Under the pieces are notes generated by a model that saw only the letters and a program-made list of their open reading frames with translations, was not told where the DNA came from and ran no database searches. A program made the position numbers and the translations under genes. From Psoroptes ovis (lineage: Eukaryota; Arthropoda; Arachnida; Sarcoptiformes; Psoroptidae), in assembly GCA_002943765.1 (NCBI GenBank), contig PQWQ01000009.1, positions 434,001-498,000 on the forward strand: a stretch of 64,000 nucleotides of DNA. The letters run 5' to 3'. Shown piece after piece: positions 36,120-47,710 of this stretch (the stretch's first letter is position 1; every line of letters starts with the position of its first letter).

Positions 36120-38416
36120 TATTTATTGTTTGATATGATTGTTATCTTTTGAACACATTTGAATTGAAAGAAATGTATGTGTTTGTACATGTGTTTGTCT
36201 TTGTACATATATTTCCAGCTATAAAAATAGCTTGAAGCCATTGTAAAATATTTTTTAAAAAATTTTTGATGTAAAATGTGAAGATTTTTTGAAGAATAAT
36301 TCTTCTTCCTCGAATTATTTTATCCTTTGTTTTTTTTGTGTATATTTACTGTAATATTTGTTGTAAATAAATAAATAAAGTGATAAAAATATAATTATTT
36401 TGTGCATTTTTTTTCATTTTTAAAATTTGAAATTTTCATCAGTTTTATTTTCTATAATGTCCATTGAAAATTGCTTTGAAAATTAATAATTTAAATGATT
36501 CTTGTATTCAATATATTGAATAGAATCGAAAAGTAATTCAGCAAATAAATTCTTTGGGCAAAGAAACACCGATTCGACATCATCTTTGACCCTTAACACT
36601 GTTTGAACTAAATGTGTTTACAAATTATTGTTCTTAAATCGTTCATCAATTCATAATCGATTATGTTTATATTGTAAAAATATCAACGTTTTATTGTGTA
36701 TTTGAGAAAAAATTAATCCTTTAAGAAAGTAAATAAGAAAAAGAAAATAAAAATAAATGAACCTTTTGTCTTGTTTTTTGTTTTTTTATTTTTCAATCAT
36801 AATATATCATGATCGAAAATTTTTCATATATTATGTTGTCCGGAAAATTCTCTCCGCTTAAAATGTATATTTTCAATCGAAAATTCAGCAAGAACTTTCC
36901 GGACAACCAAATTTTTACTTTTTTTTCAAAATCACTACTAATAAGTGTGCTTTTAATAATTCTTATGATGTAAAAAAAAAAAAAAAAATTTAATAATGAT
37001 TGGTTATTTTCTCTGATGTTTTCAAGCAAACGTTTTCATGTAAAGTGTAAAACATACTTGATAATACAACAACAACAAGAAAAAACAAAGCAAAAAAAAC
37101 TCGTTAAAGATTTAACTTGTAAAATTTTTACACTAAAAAGACTTGAAGTTTTCCAAGTATTTTGTATTTTGTCTTAGTGTTTTCACTCGTTGAGAAACAA
37201 TAATAATAATATAATTCCCATAAAGAATGATTGATTAGATTTTCTATTTTTCGTCGACGAAAACGAAAACGAATCGACTGACTGACTTGTTATTCACTTG
37301 TGTACTTGGAATTTTTTTTCTTTGACTTGAATAACTGAAATAAAAATTTAAAACAATTTTGATAATGATGAAAATAATAATAATAATAATGATAATGATT
37401 ATATAATGACGATAAATTGTTTTTTTTTGAAAATAAATAATTTGACAAGTAAAATGAATGAATACGATAAATTTTGAAAAAAAAATAATAATGAATGAAT
37501 GAATGAATGAAATGAAATGAATGTAATATAATCCAACAAATTGACCTAAAGCCATTGAATATTACTGTTTTTTTTTGATCATCTTCTTTTGAACATTATC
37601 ATCAGCTTATAATTCTTTGTTTTTGAATTTATGATCATCAATCGAAAAAAAAAACATCAATCGGTTTTATTTTTATTTCGTTTTCGGTAAGTCAAGATCA
37701 ATGTTTGTGTTGGTGTTTTTTTTTGTATTTTCTCTTAAATTCGGTACATTCATATAAATGAATAAATAAATGATTTTTCTGCCAAAACGATAAATGATTC
37801 AGAAATTATCCTTTGTTTTTTCTCATTTTCCACTATTATTAATCATTGATAGTGAGTTCGTTGTTGTTGTTTTTAATGGATTTTCTTGTAATTCAAATTC
37901 AGAGAATTGTAACAAGAAAATATTTCTTTGAAAATACACGAGTTTGTATTTGAATCTTTGAATTTGAAAAAAAAAAACAAAATGATTATTCAAAACATAA
38001 GAAACATTCTAAGAATAAAAATACCCGGCCAACATTACTATCATAGAAAACAAGTTAGCATCATTAGGATCATTATTGTTGTATTTTTCGAATTTTTCGA
38101 TAATTTTTTTTCGAAAGAGTTATTATGATAATGATAACAATAATTTTAATCGATAATTTATAATATATTTTTTGTACATTTTCTCCTCAAAATACTATTA
38201 ACATTTGCAACTAATTCAATTCTCTTGAATTTAATGATAGCAAACATAACATTCATTTAGAATAAATAGCTTTCATTGAAAATTCTTTATTGATTTGACT
38301 TGTTTCAACTTTCAAGAATTCTTAGTTCTTGACATTTTTCTAAGTTGAATAACAAAACATGATGATAATGATGATAATGCTGATGATGATCAAGATCAAC
38401 AGCAGCAAATAAGGAT
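36120..38416. other. Intergenic AT-rich DNA
   Basis: No gene recognised. It contains AAT/ATG microsatellites and a 73-bp inverted-repeat structure at 36835-36907 (see findings). Short open frames cross homopolymer runs and have no family resemblance. Confidence 0.6.
36835..36907. repeat. Inverted repeat with perfect 12-bp arms
   Basis: GTTGTCCGGAAA at 36835-36846 is mirrored by TTTCCGGACAAC at 36896-36907. The arms are less AT-rich than anything nearby, and a few more bases pair imperfectly inside them, around a roughly 49-base interior. It could fold as a hairpin RNA precursor or be the ends of a very small mobile element. No target duplication is obvious. Confidence 0.6.
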
Positions 38417-39007
38417 GGTGAGTTAGGTTAGGTTATGCTGTGCTGTGCTAAGTTGGTGAGTTAGGTTAGGTTATGCTTTGCTAAGTTGGTGAGTTAGGTT
38501 AGGTTAGGTTATGCTGTGCTAAGTTGGTGAGTTAGGTTAGGTTATGCTATGCTAAGTTGGTGAGTTAGGTTAGGTTAGGTTATGCTGTGCTAAGTTGGTG
38601 AGTTAGGTTAGGTTAGGTTATGCTGTGCTATGCTGGTGAGTTAGGTTAGGTTAGGTTATGCTGTGCTAAGTTGGTGAGTTAGGTTAGGTTAGGTTATGCT
38701 AAGTTGGTGAGTTAGGTTAGGTTATGCTGTGCTAAGTCGGTGAGTTAGGTTAGGTTATGCTGTGCTAAGTTGGTGAGTTAGGTTAGGTTAGGTTATGCTG
38801 TGCTAAGTTGGTGAGTTAGGTTAGGTTATGCTATGCTAAGTTGGTGAGTTAGGTTAGGTTAGGTTATGCTGTGCTAAGTTGGTGAGTTAGGTTAGGTTAT
38901 GCTATGCTAAGTTGGTGAGTTAGGTTAGGTTAGGTTATGCTGTGCTAAGTCGGTGAGTTAGGTTAGGCTATGCTGGGCTAAGTTTGTGAGTTAGGTTAGG
39001 TTATGCT
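38417..39007. repeat. TTAGG-containing minisatellite, about 17 units of 33 or 38 bp
   Basis: The tandem array has a unit that begins GGTGAG, carries two or three TTAGG pentamers, then TATGCTGTGCTAAGTT. Units are 33 bp with two pentamers and 38 bp with three; they alternate through much of the array. Minor variants include TATGCTATGCT, a unit without TGTGC, and AAGTC endings. The last two units are the most diverged (GGCTATGCTGGGC) and the array ends at TTATGCT. TTAGG is the ancestral arthropod telomere repeat, but the array is interstitial and flanked by unique sequence on both sides. Confidence 0.97.
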
Positions 39008-39036
39008 TGCAAATGTTTATTTGATTTGATTTGAGT

Positions 39037-39161
39037 CAGTGATTCCCAAACTTTTTGCGACTATCGCTCGCCCCCTTAAGAAATGTTCATTGCTCAATAA
39101 TGCACCCATGGACGATTATTGCCCACCTGAATCAGCAAATCGCCCAGTTTGGAAATCAGTG
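39037..39161. mobile_element. Probable hAT-type miniature element
   Basis: A 125-bp segment starting CAGTGATTCCCAAACT and ending in an imperfect complement (AGTTTGGAAATCAGTG), the terminal pattern common in hAT elements and their non-autonomous derivatives. It is richer in GC than the surroundings and begins 30 bp after the TTAGG minisatellite. No clear 8-bp target duplication: the flanking octamers match at only about half their positions. No coding sequence. Identification rests on the termini alone. Confidence 0.45.
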
Positions 39162-41787
39162 ATCTAATGTGTTTGGTTTAGTTTGAATCAAAATTTTGTT
39201 TAGCTAGTCGGTGCAATGTCGTAGTACCCAACCATCACTGAACAAAGAATATCAAACTTTTTCATTCGGAAAAACAGAAAAAAATCAAATGTTTCATTCA
39301 TTCATTCATTCATTTATTTTATTTCATTTTGATTTCGTTTTTCTTATTTGAAAACGAATCGTTTTTTTTTCAAAGAAATTCTTTCAAAAAAAAAACCAAA
39401 TAAATAAACGATTTATTATCCCGTTGATGCTGTTGTTGATGTCGTTTGGGTAAATGTCAAGAATATGTATTGCTTACTTGCTTACTTACTGCTCAAAAAA
39501 CATTAGTCAATCTGATTATCGTTTGAGAATTTTTTTTTCTTGGAAAATTTGGATTTGAAAGAATTTCTAAAAATTCAAATCCATCCATTTTCTCATTTGA
39601 TGGTCTTCGCTGAAATTAAATTGCTTTTTAATATTGACCTTTCAAGTTTCAAATGAAAAAAAACACCTACGCAATGATTTATGAATACTTTTAAAAATAA
39701 TCGAAACATTTCATAATCATCAATGAATTATCGATGAATTATCCGATGGTCAATGCGGCCACCGGATATTTGAATCAATCAACTTATAATTGATTGGTGT
39801 TCATTGGTTATTCAATGCGTGAAATGTTGTTGATAGTCTCGAATCTAGATTTTAAATCAATGTTTCTTAATATAAAATGAAATAAGATTGAAATTATAAG
39901 ATTTTAGAAACCATTTATAGCTAAAATTTTTTAATTCAAAAATTTCTAATCAAAATCCTTTATTGGTTTATTTATTTATTTATCTCATTTATTTTTAACC
40001 ACAGAAACATTTAAAAAAAATTGATATTAATATTGAATAGTATTAATTTATTAAAACACATTTATTTCAAATAATTTTATGCAGAAAAATATATGTCTAA
40101 AGTAAATTTTTAACGCGATACGTGACTACTGTTTTTGCTATTTTTGTTTGATATTAAAAATATACGAAGAACAAAACGTACCAAATACAAAATTGCCACA
40201 ACAATACACAACATACCACCGAAAATGACAACAATGTAAATGAAGAAAAAAAAATGTTCACATCATTATCATCATTATAATAATAATAATTTAAAAGTAA
40301 TTATCTCAACCAAAGAAAAAAATTTCGGTTATTTTTCTCACTGATGTTTCAATTCTTCTCTTTTTTTTGTTGCTGAAACTCAAAAATTATGATTGATAGT
40401 CGGTAATATTATCATATAAAATATATCGTTATATTTTATATTCCCGTTACTTGCGGCTATTTTCTCAGTGAGAGGAACATTTTAGAAATCCTTACCATTG
40501 TCACATTATCTACATTAATATTATTAGCTTTACGATGATCATATTATCACATAATCATCCATCTTCTACGCGTATTCATTTTGAGAAAAAAAAAACCCAA
40601 ACAAACAATGAAAAATTTTTAAAAAATTTGAAATATTTCATTCATGATATTATTTATTGTTATTATTATGATTATGATGATGATGATGATGATAATAATG
40701 GTTTGTTTGCTGTTTGGTTGTTTATTTGTTTGATGGTACATTTATATCTGCATTTGTGTGTGTGTTTGCATAGATATATTTTATTTTCCCAATTTTCTAC
40801 ATTTATGACAAACATAATATAATAAATGATAATCAAATACAAAGCAAACCAAAGCCCGAGCAAGTACAACAATAAAATTTTGGTCGGTTTCATATACTAT
40901 ATGGTTCATTAAAGTCTTGTTTTTTCTTTTGGTTTACTTGGGTCTATACCCTAGTAGAATTCATGTGAATACCGGATCCAGCCCGAACAAAAAAAAGATG
41001 ACAACAATGATGATGATGATTATTATTATTATGATACACATTAAACTATTACAGCTAATCATTGTTGTTTTGTTGTGTTTTCTTCCATTTTTACTTGTAA
41101 ACATATTATATTATCATCATCATCATCATCATCATCATATACTGATTCATTTATTGTTCTTGTTTATTTATTTCATACTTTATTTTTTTTTTCGCTGAAT
41201 AAATGAATGAATGAATGAAAATCTAATGTTTGCGAATCCATAAATCTTAGAATTTTCCCTGCATCTTTTTCCCTAAATCTTAGTACAATCATCATTTGTT
41301 TGATGCCATTTTCCTGTCATTCTTTTTTTTTTGTTTTTTTGTATCTCTTATGTATTTTGACCGAGTTTATTTGGATATTTTTCATTTGAAAATTTTTATA
41401 TGAGAATATTATTCAATTTTCCGTATGAAAATTATCTTTGAAATTAATATGTTTAATCATAATCAATTAATGAATATTTATGTGTATGAATTAATTTAAA
41501 CAAATTTGAAAATTTTCTTAAAATTTTTCGATTAAAATTTTCCATTATTTATGAGTAATTTCTCCACTATTTGCAATGGAAAATTGAATAAAATTCTGAA
41601 ATTGAAAGAAATGAATTTCAAACATTTCGATCAATTAAACTTAATTAAAATTTAAAAATTTTTAAAATTATCGAGACTAATATTGCCATCTATTGTAAGC
41701 ATTTCAACAAATAGTTGAATGCCTAAAAAACAGTTGTAATATATCATTTTAAATTTTATTTTTATTTTCAAAACACAAAATTTTCAA
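39162..41787. other. Intergenic AT-rich DNA upstream of the cluster of compact genes
   Basis: ATTC, GAT and TTA repeats; no exon or RNA gene recognised. The final 100 bp precede the start of the unassigned 251-residue gene and would contain its promoter, but no clear core element can be named. Confidence 0.6.
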
Positions 41788-42543
41788 ATGTCTAATGATA
41801 ATGATGAAATTCCAAATGAATCAAATTCCGAATCGACCATTGTTTTGGTGAATAACATTGCGAATATAATACAAACTGTTAAACGACGATTTAATAAAAA
41901 TAAATCAAATTGTATTACAATACTTTATTATGGCCACAATACAGATCGTTTACGTTTAATTGAATTTATATTTGGTCAACAAATTGTCTTCAAATATCAA
42001 TGGGATGTACATCTAATACGCAAAAATCATTTGCCAAATTTGCTGAATGCTAAACAAGTACATGAATTGATAAAAACAGACAAAAATGTGAATGATTTGT
42101 CATTCTTGAAGATTTATTATCTGAATAATCGTCAACTATTCATTGATCATTTATTAAATACAAGCTCAAGTGATAAAACACGATTACTGCCAATCGCTTT
42201 TATCATCGATGATATAATGGCTTATACTGCTGATCAAATAGATTCTACTAATGATTACGAATCACTTGAAAGTGAATTTGGTCCGCAAAAAAAGCGGCTA
42301 AAAACATGGGGGAAAATAGATGAATGTTATCAAAATCTTGTACGTATGATCAATAGTTCCATCGAAACATTGGAATATTGTTCATCACATTTAAAACGGC
42401 CAACATATTTGATTGTCAAATTAGATTTAAATACATTTTACGCTGATAATCATGAACATCAAAAGCAATTATTATTCAAATTAAATCGATCTCATTTTAG
42501 ACATCGAATTGATGTTGATCGGATACCATTTGATTTAAATTGA
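41788..42543 (+). CDS. Unassigned 251-residue protein, possibly a degenerate RecA-fold (SWSAP1-like) protein
   Basis: An intronless open frame with ATG in the context TTCAAATG and TGA at 42541-42543; AATAAA follows at 42607-42612. The family is not recognised with certainty. Residues about 37-60 (ITILYYGHNTDRLRLIEFIF) have the strand-loop-helix shape of a nucleotide-binding N-terminus but lack a GK(S/T) P-loop. A later hydrophobic strand ending in acids (PIAFIIDDIMAY, about residue 134-146) looks like a Walker B strand. A further strand, PTYLIVKLDL, follows near residue 210. This order, with a strand-helix segment before the Walker B-like strand, is reminiscent of SWSAP1-type RAD51 paralogue partners of homologous recombination; that resemblance is weak. 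No signal peptide or membrane segment. Mixed composition without low-complexity tracts argues for a real folded protein. Confidence 0.75.
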   Translation: MSNDNDEIPNESNSESTIVLVNNIANIIQTVKRRFNKNKSNCITILYYGHNTDRLRLIEFIFGQQIVFKYQWDVHLIRKNHLPNLLNAKQVHELIKTDKNVNDLSFLKIYYLNNRQLFIDHLLNTSSSDKTRLLPIAFIIDDIMAYTADQIDSTNDYESLESEFGPQKKRLKTWGKIDECYQNLVRMINSSIETLEYCSSHLKRPTYLIVKLDLNTFYADNHEHQKQLLFKLNRSHFRHRIDVDRIPFDLN

Positions 42544-42825
42544 AATTTTTGTTTGTTTTAAACTGGTTTTTATTGTCAATTTTTTTTTAAATCTTTGGAA
42601 TATTTAAATAAATTCAATTTTAAAACCTCAGAAAATTTGAATTTTTTTTTGAGAAACTTTTCGGAAATTTTTTTTTCCAATATGATGAAAAGAAACTTTA
42701 TGGGAAAACTTGCGTCGAGTTCACCTTTAATGTTTTTACTTTTAGCTGTTTATTTCTTCAGACATAAGCATTGATTATTGTGGTAAAATTTTTTCAATTA
42801 AATTGAATTAAGTTAATTTTCAAAC

Positions 42826-43369
42826 ATGATCATCAAAACAATTGGAAGCCGTGTTCGATCGGTCATCTCATCTCGATATGGACGTAAGTTTAAAGCATAT
42901 TTCTTATATAATCGATTTCTAATTCTTACATCATAATTGTTATCGAAAAGAATTGTCTCAATTGAGATCTCTATCATCATCGGGCAGTGAAAATATGGGT
43001 CTTGCTGAACCAAAACATGGCCGTAAAGAATCCGATGAACAATTCGATCAACGTTACATTCAATATTTTAGCCGGCCAGATATTGATAATTGGGAATTGC
43101 GAAAAGGAATCAATGATTTACATGGCATGGATTTGATTCCTGAACCACCAATCATTATTGCTGCACTTGAAGCTGCACGTCGATTGAATGATCATTCAAT
43201 CTGTGTACGATTTTTGGAAGCATTACGATGGAAAAGTCGTTTTGATAAAAATATTTATCCATATTTGATTCAAGAAATTCGTCCTACATTAGATAAATTA
43301 GGAATTAGTACACCTGAAGAATTAGGCTATCATGAACCAGAATTGACCATCGATGATTGTTTTGATTAA
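42826..43369 (+). CDS. COX5A: Cytochrome c oxidase subunit 5A, mitochondrial
   Basis: Nuclear-encoded structural subunit of respiratory complex IV on the matrix side of the inner mitochondrial membrane. Two exons, 42826-42883 and 42951-43369, with a 67-bp phase-1 GT-AG intron, encode 158 residues. The Arg/Ser-rich, acid-free N-terminus (MIIKTIGSRVRSVISSRYG) is a typical mitochondrial presequence. The mature part carries the family pattern: DEQFDQRYIQYFSRPDIDNW, a helical repeat region with NDLHGMDLIPEPPII and LEALRWKSRFDKN, then PTLDKLGISTPEELGY. Length and order match the family. AATAAA at 43448-43453. The gene ends only 145 bp from the convergent SLC17-type gene, so the 3' UTRs probably meet or overlap. 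Confidence 0.96.
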
Positions 43370-43514
43370 TTATTATTTGTTTATTAATTATGGTAATTGT
43401 GTAATAATTGCGTTGGTGCTTAATCATTTTTAAAGAAATAGATAAATAATAAAATGAATTGAATTAAATGAATTCCCTGAAGCATTATCAAATATTTTAA
43501 TCGGAAAATTTCAA

Positions 43515-45008
43515 TTAAATTTTGTCCCATTCTTGTTGTTGATCGGTACCGAAAATTGTGAAAATAATACTGCCAAACAAATAATTAGCCGATGTTATAT
43601 AAAATACAAAGTTCCATTTTTCAATCGATGTATCGAATGGAAGATTAGATTCAAATACAAGGCCAACTAACCAAGGGCCAATGATGCCTGTCAGAAATGC
43701 TAAAGAGTGTGCAAAACCAACAATTGAACCGGCATAATTTCTTGCATATTCTGAAACAATCGTCCATTCACCGCTGGTGAAAAATCCATGCAAAAACATT
43801 GCCATTATTATTAATATGTATACGATTTTTTGATTAAATTGTCCTGGTTGTTGATCAAAATATGTAACGCCTAGCAAACATATTGCTGGTCCTACCATGG
43901 CTATATTCTGAGATATTTTTCGCGTTAATACTGATGATATTTTCAAATGTTTGATTGAATAATTGCAAATGATTGGACTTATAAATGATCCAACGCCAAA
44001 AGCAAATACAACCAATGCACTTATTAAACCATTTTGTTCGATGGATAATCCATATACGATTGCAAAATATGATGGCATTTTGTTCAACATAAGAAAAAAG
44101 CCAAATGCGCAGCACATTTTGCAAATAACTGAAGACCATACAACAGTTGATGAAAGAATTTCCAACCATGGCACTTGATTCTTATCTTTCTAAATTTTTT
44201 TGATCAATTTCAGAATCAATTTTATCTTGTTATTCTTAAAATGTGTTTCATGGACTCACCTTAGAAAATGAAATTGATTTATCGACAATTTCATCTTGCT
44301 TTTTTTGCTTGATGGATTTTAATTCGGCATCGGTGATTCGTTTATTAGAACTCGGATTATTAGATCCATACCAAAGCCATAATATTAACCATGGTACATG
44401 TATCATTGCCATCACATAAAAAATTAGATGCCAACCGATCGATGATAATTTGCATAATTGTCCAGCTAACAAATACATCACTGAACAACCGATCGCATTG
44501 CCAATTTGCAAAAATGAATTGGCACGTGTTCGTTCATCACCTTGAAACCATTCACTGAATAATGAAAACCATGCAGGATATGTGAAGCCATGAAATCCGC
44601 CAACTAATATCTGAATAATAATAAATGCAACATCTTGATAATATTTCATAGCCAATGGTGTTATCGCTGACAATATACATGGACCAATTATGCCAACGAA
44701 TGCAAACCATTCTCCTCCATAACGATCAGTGTAGCTGCCAATTATCGTTGGTACACACCAATATAAATAGAATGATGCACCGAGAATTATACCCTATTCA
44801 AGAGAAACAATGATGATCAATCATATTTTATAACGGAAATTACTTGTTTATTTTGATTCCAATCAAAATGATCGATCGCTGTCTGATTATTATCATCAAT
44901 AAATGATTGTGTCATATGCACGATTGCTACACTGACGCCAGCTCGATACATGAATAATAATGCACAAGCATACATTCCGAGAATTCCTACAATCAATCTA
45001 GTAGACAT
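43515..45008 (-). CDS. SLC17-family major facilitator transporter (sialin/phosphate-transporter-like)
   Basis: Multi-pass membrane transporter of organic anions or phosphate (family knowledge; substrate not deducible). Three exons on the minus strand: 45008-44844, 44793-44260, 44189-43515, with phase-0 introns of 50 and 70 bp, 457 residues, the usual SLC17 size. Seen: an N-terminal helix with RAGVSVAIVHMTQ (the family's R-x-x-x-S-V-A-I motif), a luminal/extracellular loop with Asn residues, FDWN before QGIILGASFYLYW, then SYTDRYGG as the MFS G-x-x-x-D-R-x-G signature. GFTYPAWFSLFSEW and DERTRANSF follow, then a Lys-rich central cytoplasmic loop leading to VPWLEILSS at the start of the second half. 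The usual QIPGG segment is replaced by VPTIIG. It is divergent from the first TMEM222 gene, with 629 bp between starts. Confidence 0.92.
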
Positions 45009-45637
45009 TTTAGATAAGTATTTTCTTCAAGATGATTTCTGGCTAATTAACTTTCCAGATTTATAATCATAATGCTCCATTATTTAATTCCAAGACAAAT
45101 TTTCGGTCTTATTTTGATCTTATTATTTACCTAATTAATTTTATTACTAATCATCTTTTTTCCAGGTCAATTTTATTTTTATGACCATCCAAAAAATCTT
45201 TATAAAAAATTTGGATGGAAGAAACATAGGAAATTAATGTATAGAGACAAAACAAACGACGATTTCATCATTTTGCACTAAACTATCATTTTTGAATTGT
45301 AAATCAACATTAACAACTGGAAATCCTTGAAAAATTAATATTTTAAAAAAAACAATTTCACATTAAATGTATGTACGCATGAATGATTGATAATTTGATT
45401 GATTATTTTAATTGATACACTCATCGATGGCACTAAAATATTATAATGATGAACTCAAATTTAAGTTTTTGACAACAAATTTCATTATTTGAAAATTGAA
45501 AGTAAGTTAGCAAAAAAACCACTCATAAAATGTTTTAAATTACTATTTTATTAATTTTTTTCTTATCATTTTTATTCATAGATACTGATTTAATAAATAT
45601 TTCTAGGATACCAATTTTTTTTTCGAATATAAATGTT
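45009..45637. promoter_or_regulatory. Divergent intergenic promoter region
   Basis: 629 bp separates the start codon of the SLC17-type gene (minus) from that of the first TMEM222 gene (plus). Both promoters must lie here or in unannotated 5' exons. No specific TATA, initiator or motif could be singled out in the AT-rich sequence. Confidence 0.5.
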
Positions 45638-46380
45638 ATGCAGTCTGTAAATACAATTGATGAAAATATCGATCAAACAATGCAACGACAATCAGAAAAT
45701 CAAAACAAAGTTGATGATAATAAAATCAACTATCAAATAGATCATAAACGTCGATATTATCCATTTACAATTGTGTGGACACCTGTACCAATTATATCAT
45801 GGTTATTTCCATTTGCAGGTCATTTAGGTATCGGTAAATCTGATGGACATGTTAAAGATTTCGGTCGACCATATAAAATTCTTACCGATAGTACTCAATT
45901 TGGACCACCATTAAAATATTGGGTTCTTGATCCAAAATTAGCCAAAAATGGTATCAAAGGTTGGGACGATGGTATTGATGAAGCGGGAAATGTTTTCTGC
46001 AAAAGAGCCGTATGTTCATTATTATTTTCATATCACTTATTTTTTTGATCTGACATTGATTATTTGGAATTTTAGAATTTTGTTTTCGTATCCAATTGTC
46101 ATTCACACGTATCCAAAGCATTGAATCTTATGGAATATAATGGCCGTAAGGATTATAATGAAAAAAATTTGTTCTTTTTGTTCAATAAAAATTATCGTTA
46201 TGTGAGGTAAGGACTTGTAATGAATTGATGTTTGATTATGTAATTATTCTTATAATATCTTTGAATTTTCTTCTCAATTTATATATGAACAGTAAATGGA
46301 CATTTATTCGTACATGGTTTCCATTTGTATTGATTATTGTTTCAGTGATTTCATTATTATTATATTACAAATATGTATGA
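45638..46380 (+). CDS. TMEM222: TMEM222 homologue, first of a tandem pair
   Basis: Small membrane protein of the TMEM222 (DUF778) family; the biochemical role is poorly known. Three exons, 45638-46009, 46076-46206, 46293-46380 (introns phase 0 and phase 2), encode 196 residues. The family core is clear: YYPFTIVWTPVPIISWLFP, GHLGIGKSDGHVKDFGRPY, KYWVLDPKLAKNG, GWDDGIDEA, then NFVFVSNCHSHVSKALNLM with the conserved NCHSHV and MEYNG. It ends with SKWTFIRTWFPF leading into a C-terminal membrane helix. The N-terminal 40 residues are Asn/Gln-rich and unconserved. An out-of-frame ATG lies 5 bases upstream at 45633. AATAAA at 46465-46470. Confidence 0.94.
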
Positions 46381-47710
46381 AATTTCGACTGTAATTTTTA
46401 TTTTCATTTTTATTTTATTTTATTTTATTTTTTTTTTTTTTTGAATAATATTATTTCATCGACGAATAAATAAATAAAAACAATTTGATTAATTTTAATT
46501 AATAGAAATCATTTTATTCAATTACCTTGAAAGTATTTTCTGTTTATCATTAATATAAGAATCAAATAAAGAAATGACCGTCAAAATTTGTTGGAACATA
46601 TTATCATTATTATTGTGAAAATTTATTTGATTTTTTTTTCTGAAATCATCAATAATATTATCATTACTATGATCATTAATGTCGCAATTAGTATTTGAAA
46701 TTTTATTTCATTGAAATATAGATAGCATTAATATTGATTACCTGATTGTACATTTATTAGTCATGATCGCAATAATAGTGATTATTCAGAGTTTCGATTG
46801 ATTGATTTGATCATTTTTAATTCTTTTGATGGAAAAATCTATATTTAGTAGCATTCATCATTTATTGTCTGTCAGATTTATAAATATATCTTTAGTTGAA
46901 AATCATACGATGTTAATCAGAAGAATTATTTACGTCAAATTCTGTTTCATAATCAGATTTTAATTTAGAATTCAAATATCCTTTCGATAAAATAAGATCA
47001 CCAACAAGATATGATGCTTGAATTTATTAAAATAAAATTAATTCAAGATCGAGGTGAAATTCTACTTTTTCTTAAGTGGCTATCAATATTGACAAGTTAT
47101 GTATCTTTTTATGTATCAATCATGTTAATAAAGACTTAATTTACATCTTTCACTAATATTGGAAAATATTTGCAATATATTCAGCAACAACCTTGAAAAT
47201 GATTATTGCCGTACAAAACTACATCATCATTTAGAAATGTACCTCGTGGTTAAACCAAGAAAAAACATACCAAAGATAAAGGTAAGAATAAAATGCAAAA
47301 CGACTGATATGTAAACAAAATATAATCGATTATGATGATTCAAAAATATGAATAAATAAATGTAATCAACACATTTCGATGTATTTGAATTATTTTTTTC
47401 CATGGAAAGATAAATGACGACATCATTGATGATGATAATATCGTAATGGTACTACTAGCAATATGTTTCCGAAGACATCATGATACTGATGCTTGAATTA
47501 TTCTCTTCATTCAAATACTTTGCAACCATATCTTTGATATTATTAATTCATGAAGAATTTCATGTGAATAAATTACTGAAAATGGAAATGATTGAATATA
47601 AATATTATCTTTGTTTTCATATAAAAAGAATCAGATTGATTTCTACTATAAATGTTAGATGTTTTAATATTTTTAGAATATCATTATCTATTTAATTTTT
47701 TAAATTTAAA
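46381..47710 (+). other. Spacer between the two TMEM222 copies
   Basis: 1.3 kb of AT-rich sequence with the poly(A) signal of the first copy at 46465-46470. Some stretches are less repetitive than in other intergenic regions, but no conserved coding segment was found. It may contain the 5' UTR and promoter of the second copy. Confidence 0.55.

Noticed and set aside
38417..39007. TTAGG array as a chromosome end
   Set aside because: Flanked on both sides by non-telomeric unique sequence and genes, and built of 33/38-bp units rather than pure TTAGG.
43855..44169. 104-codon minus-strand frame in the SLC17-type gene
   Set aside because: Out-of-frame shadow of the third exon, whose true frame carries the membrane helices.
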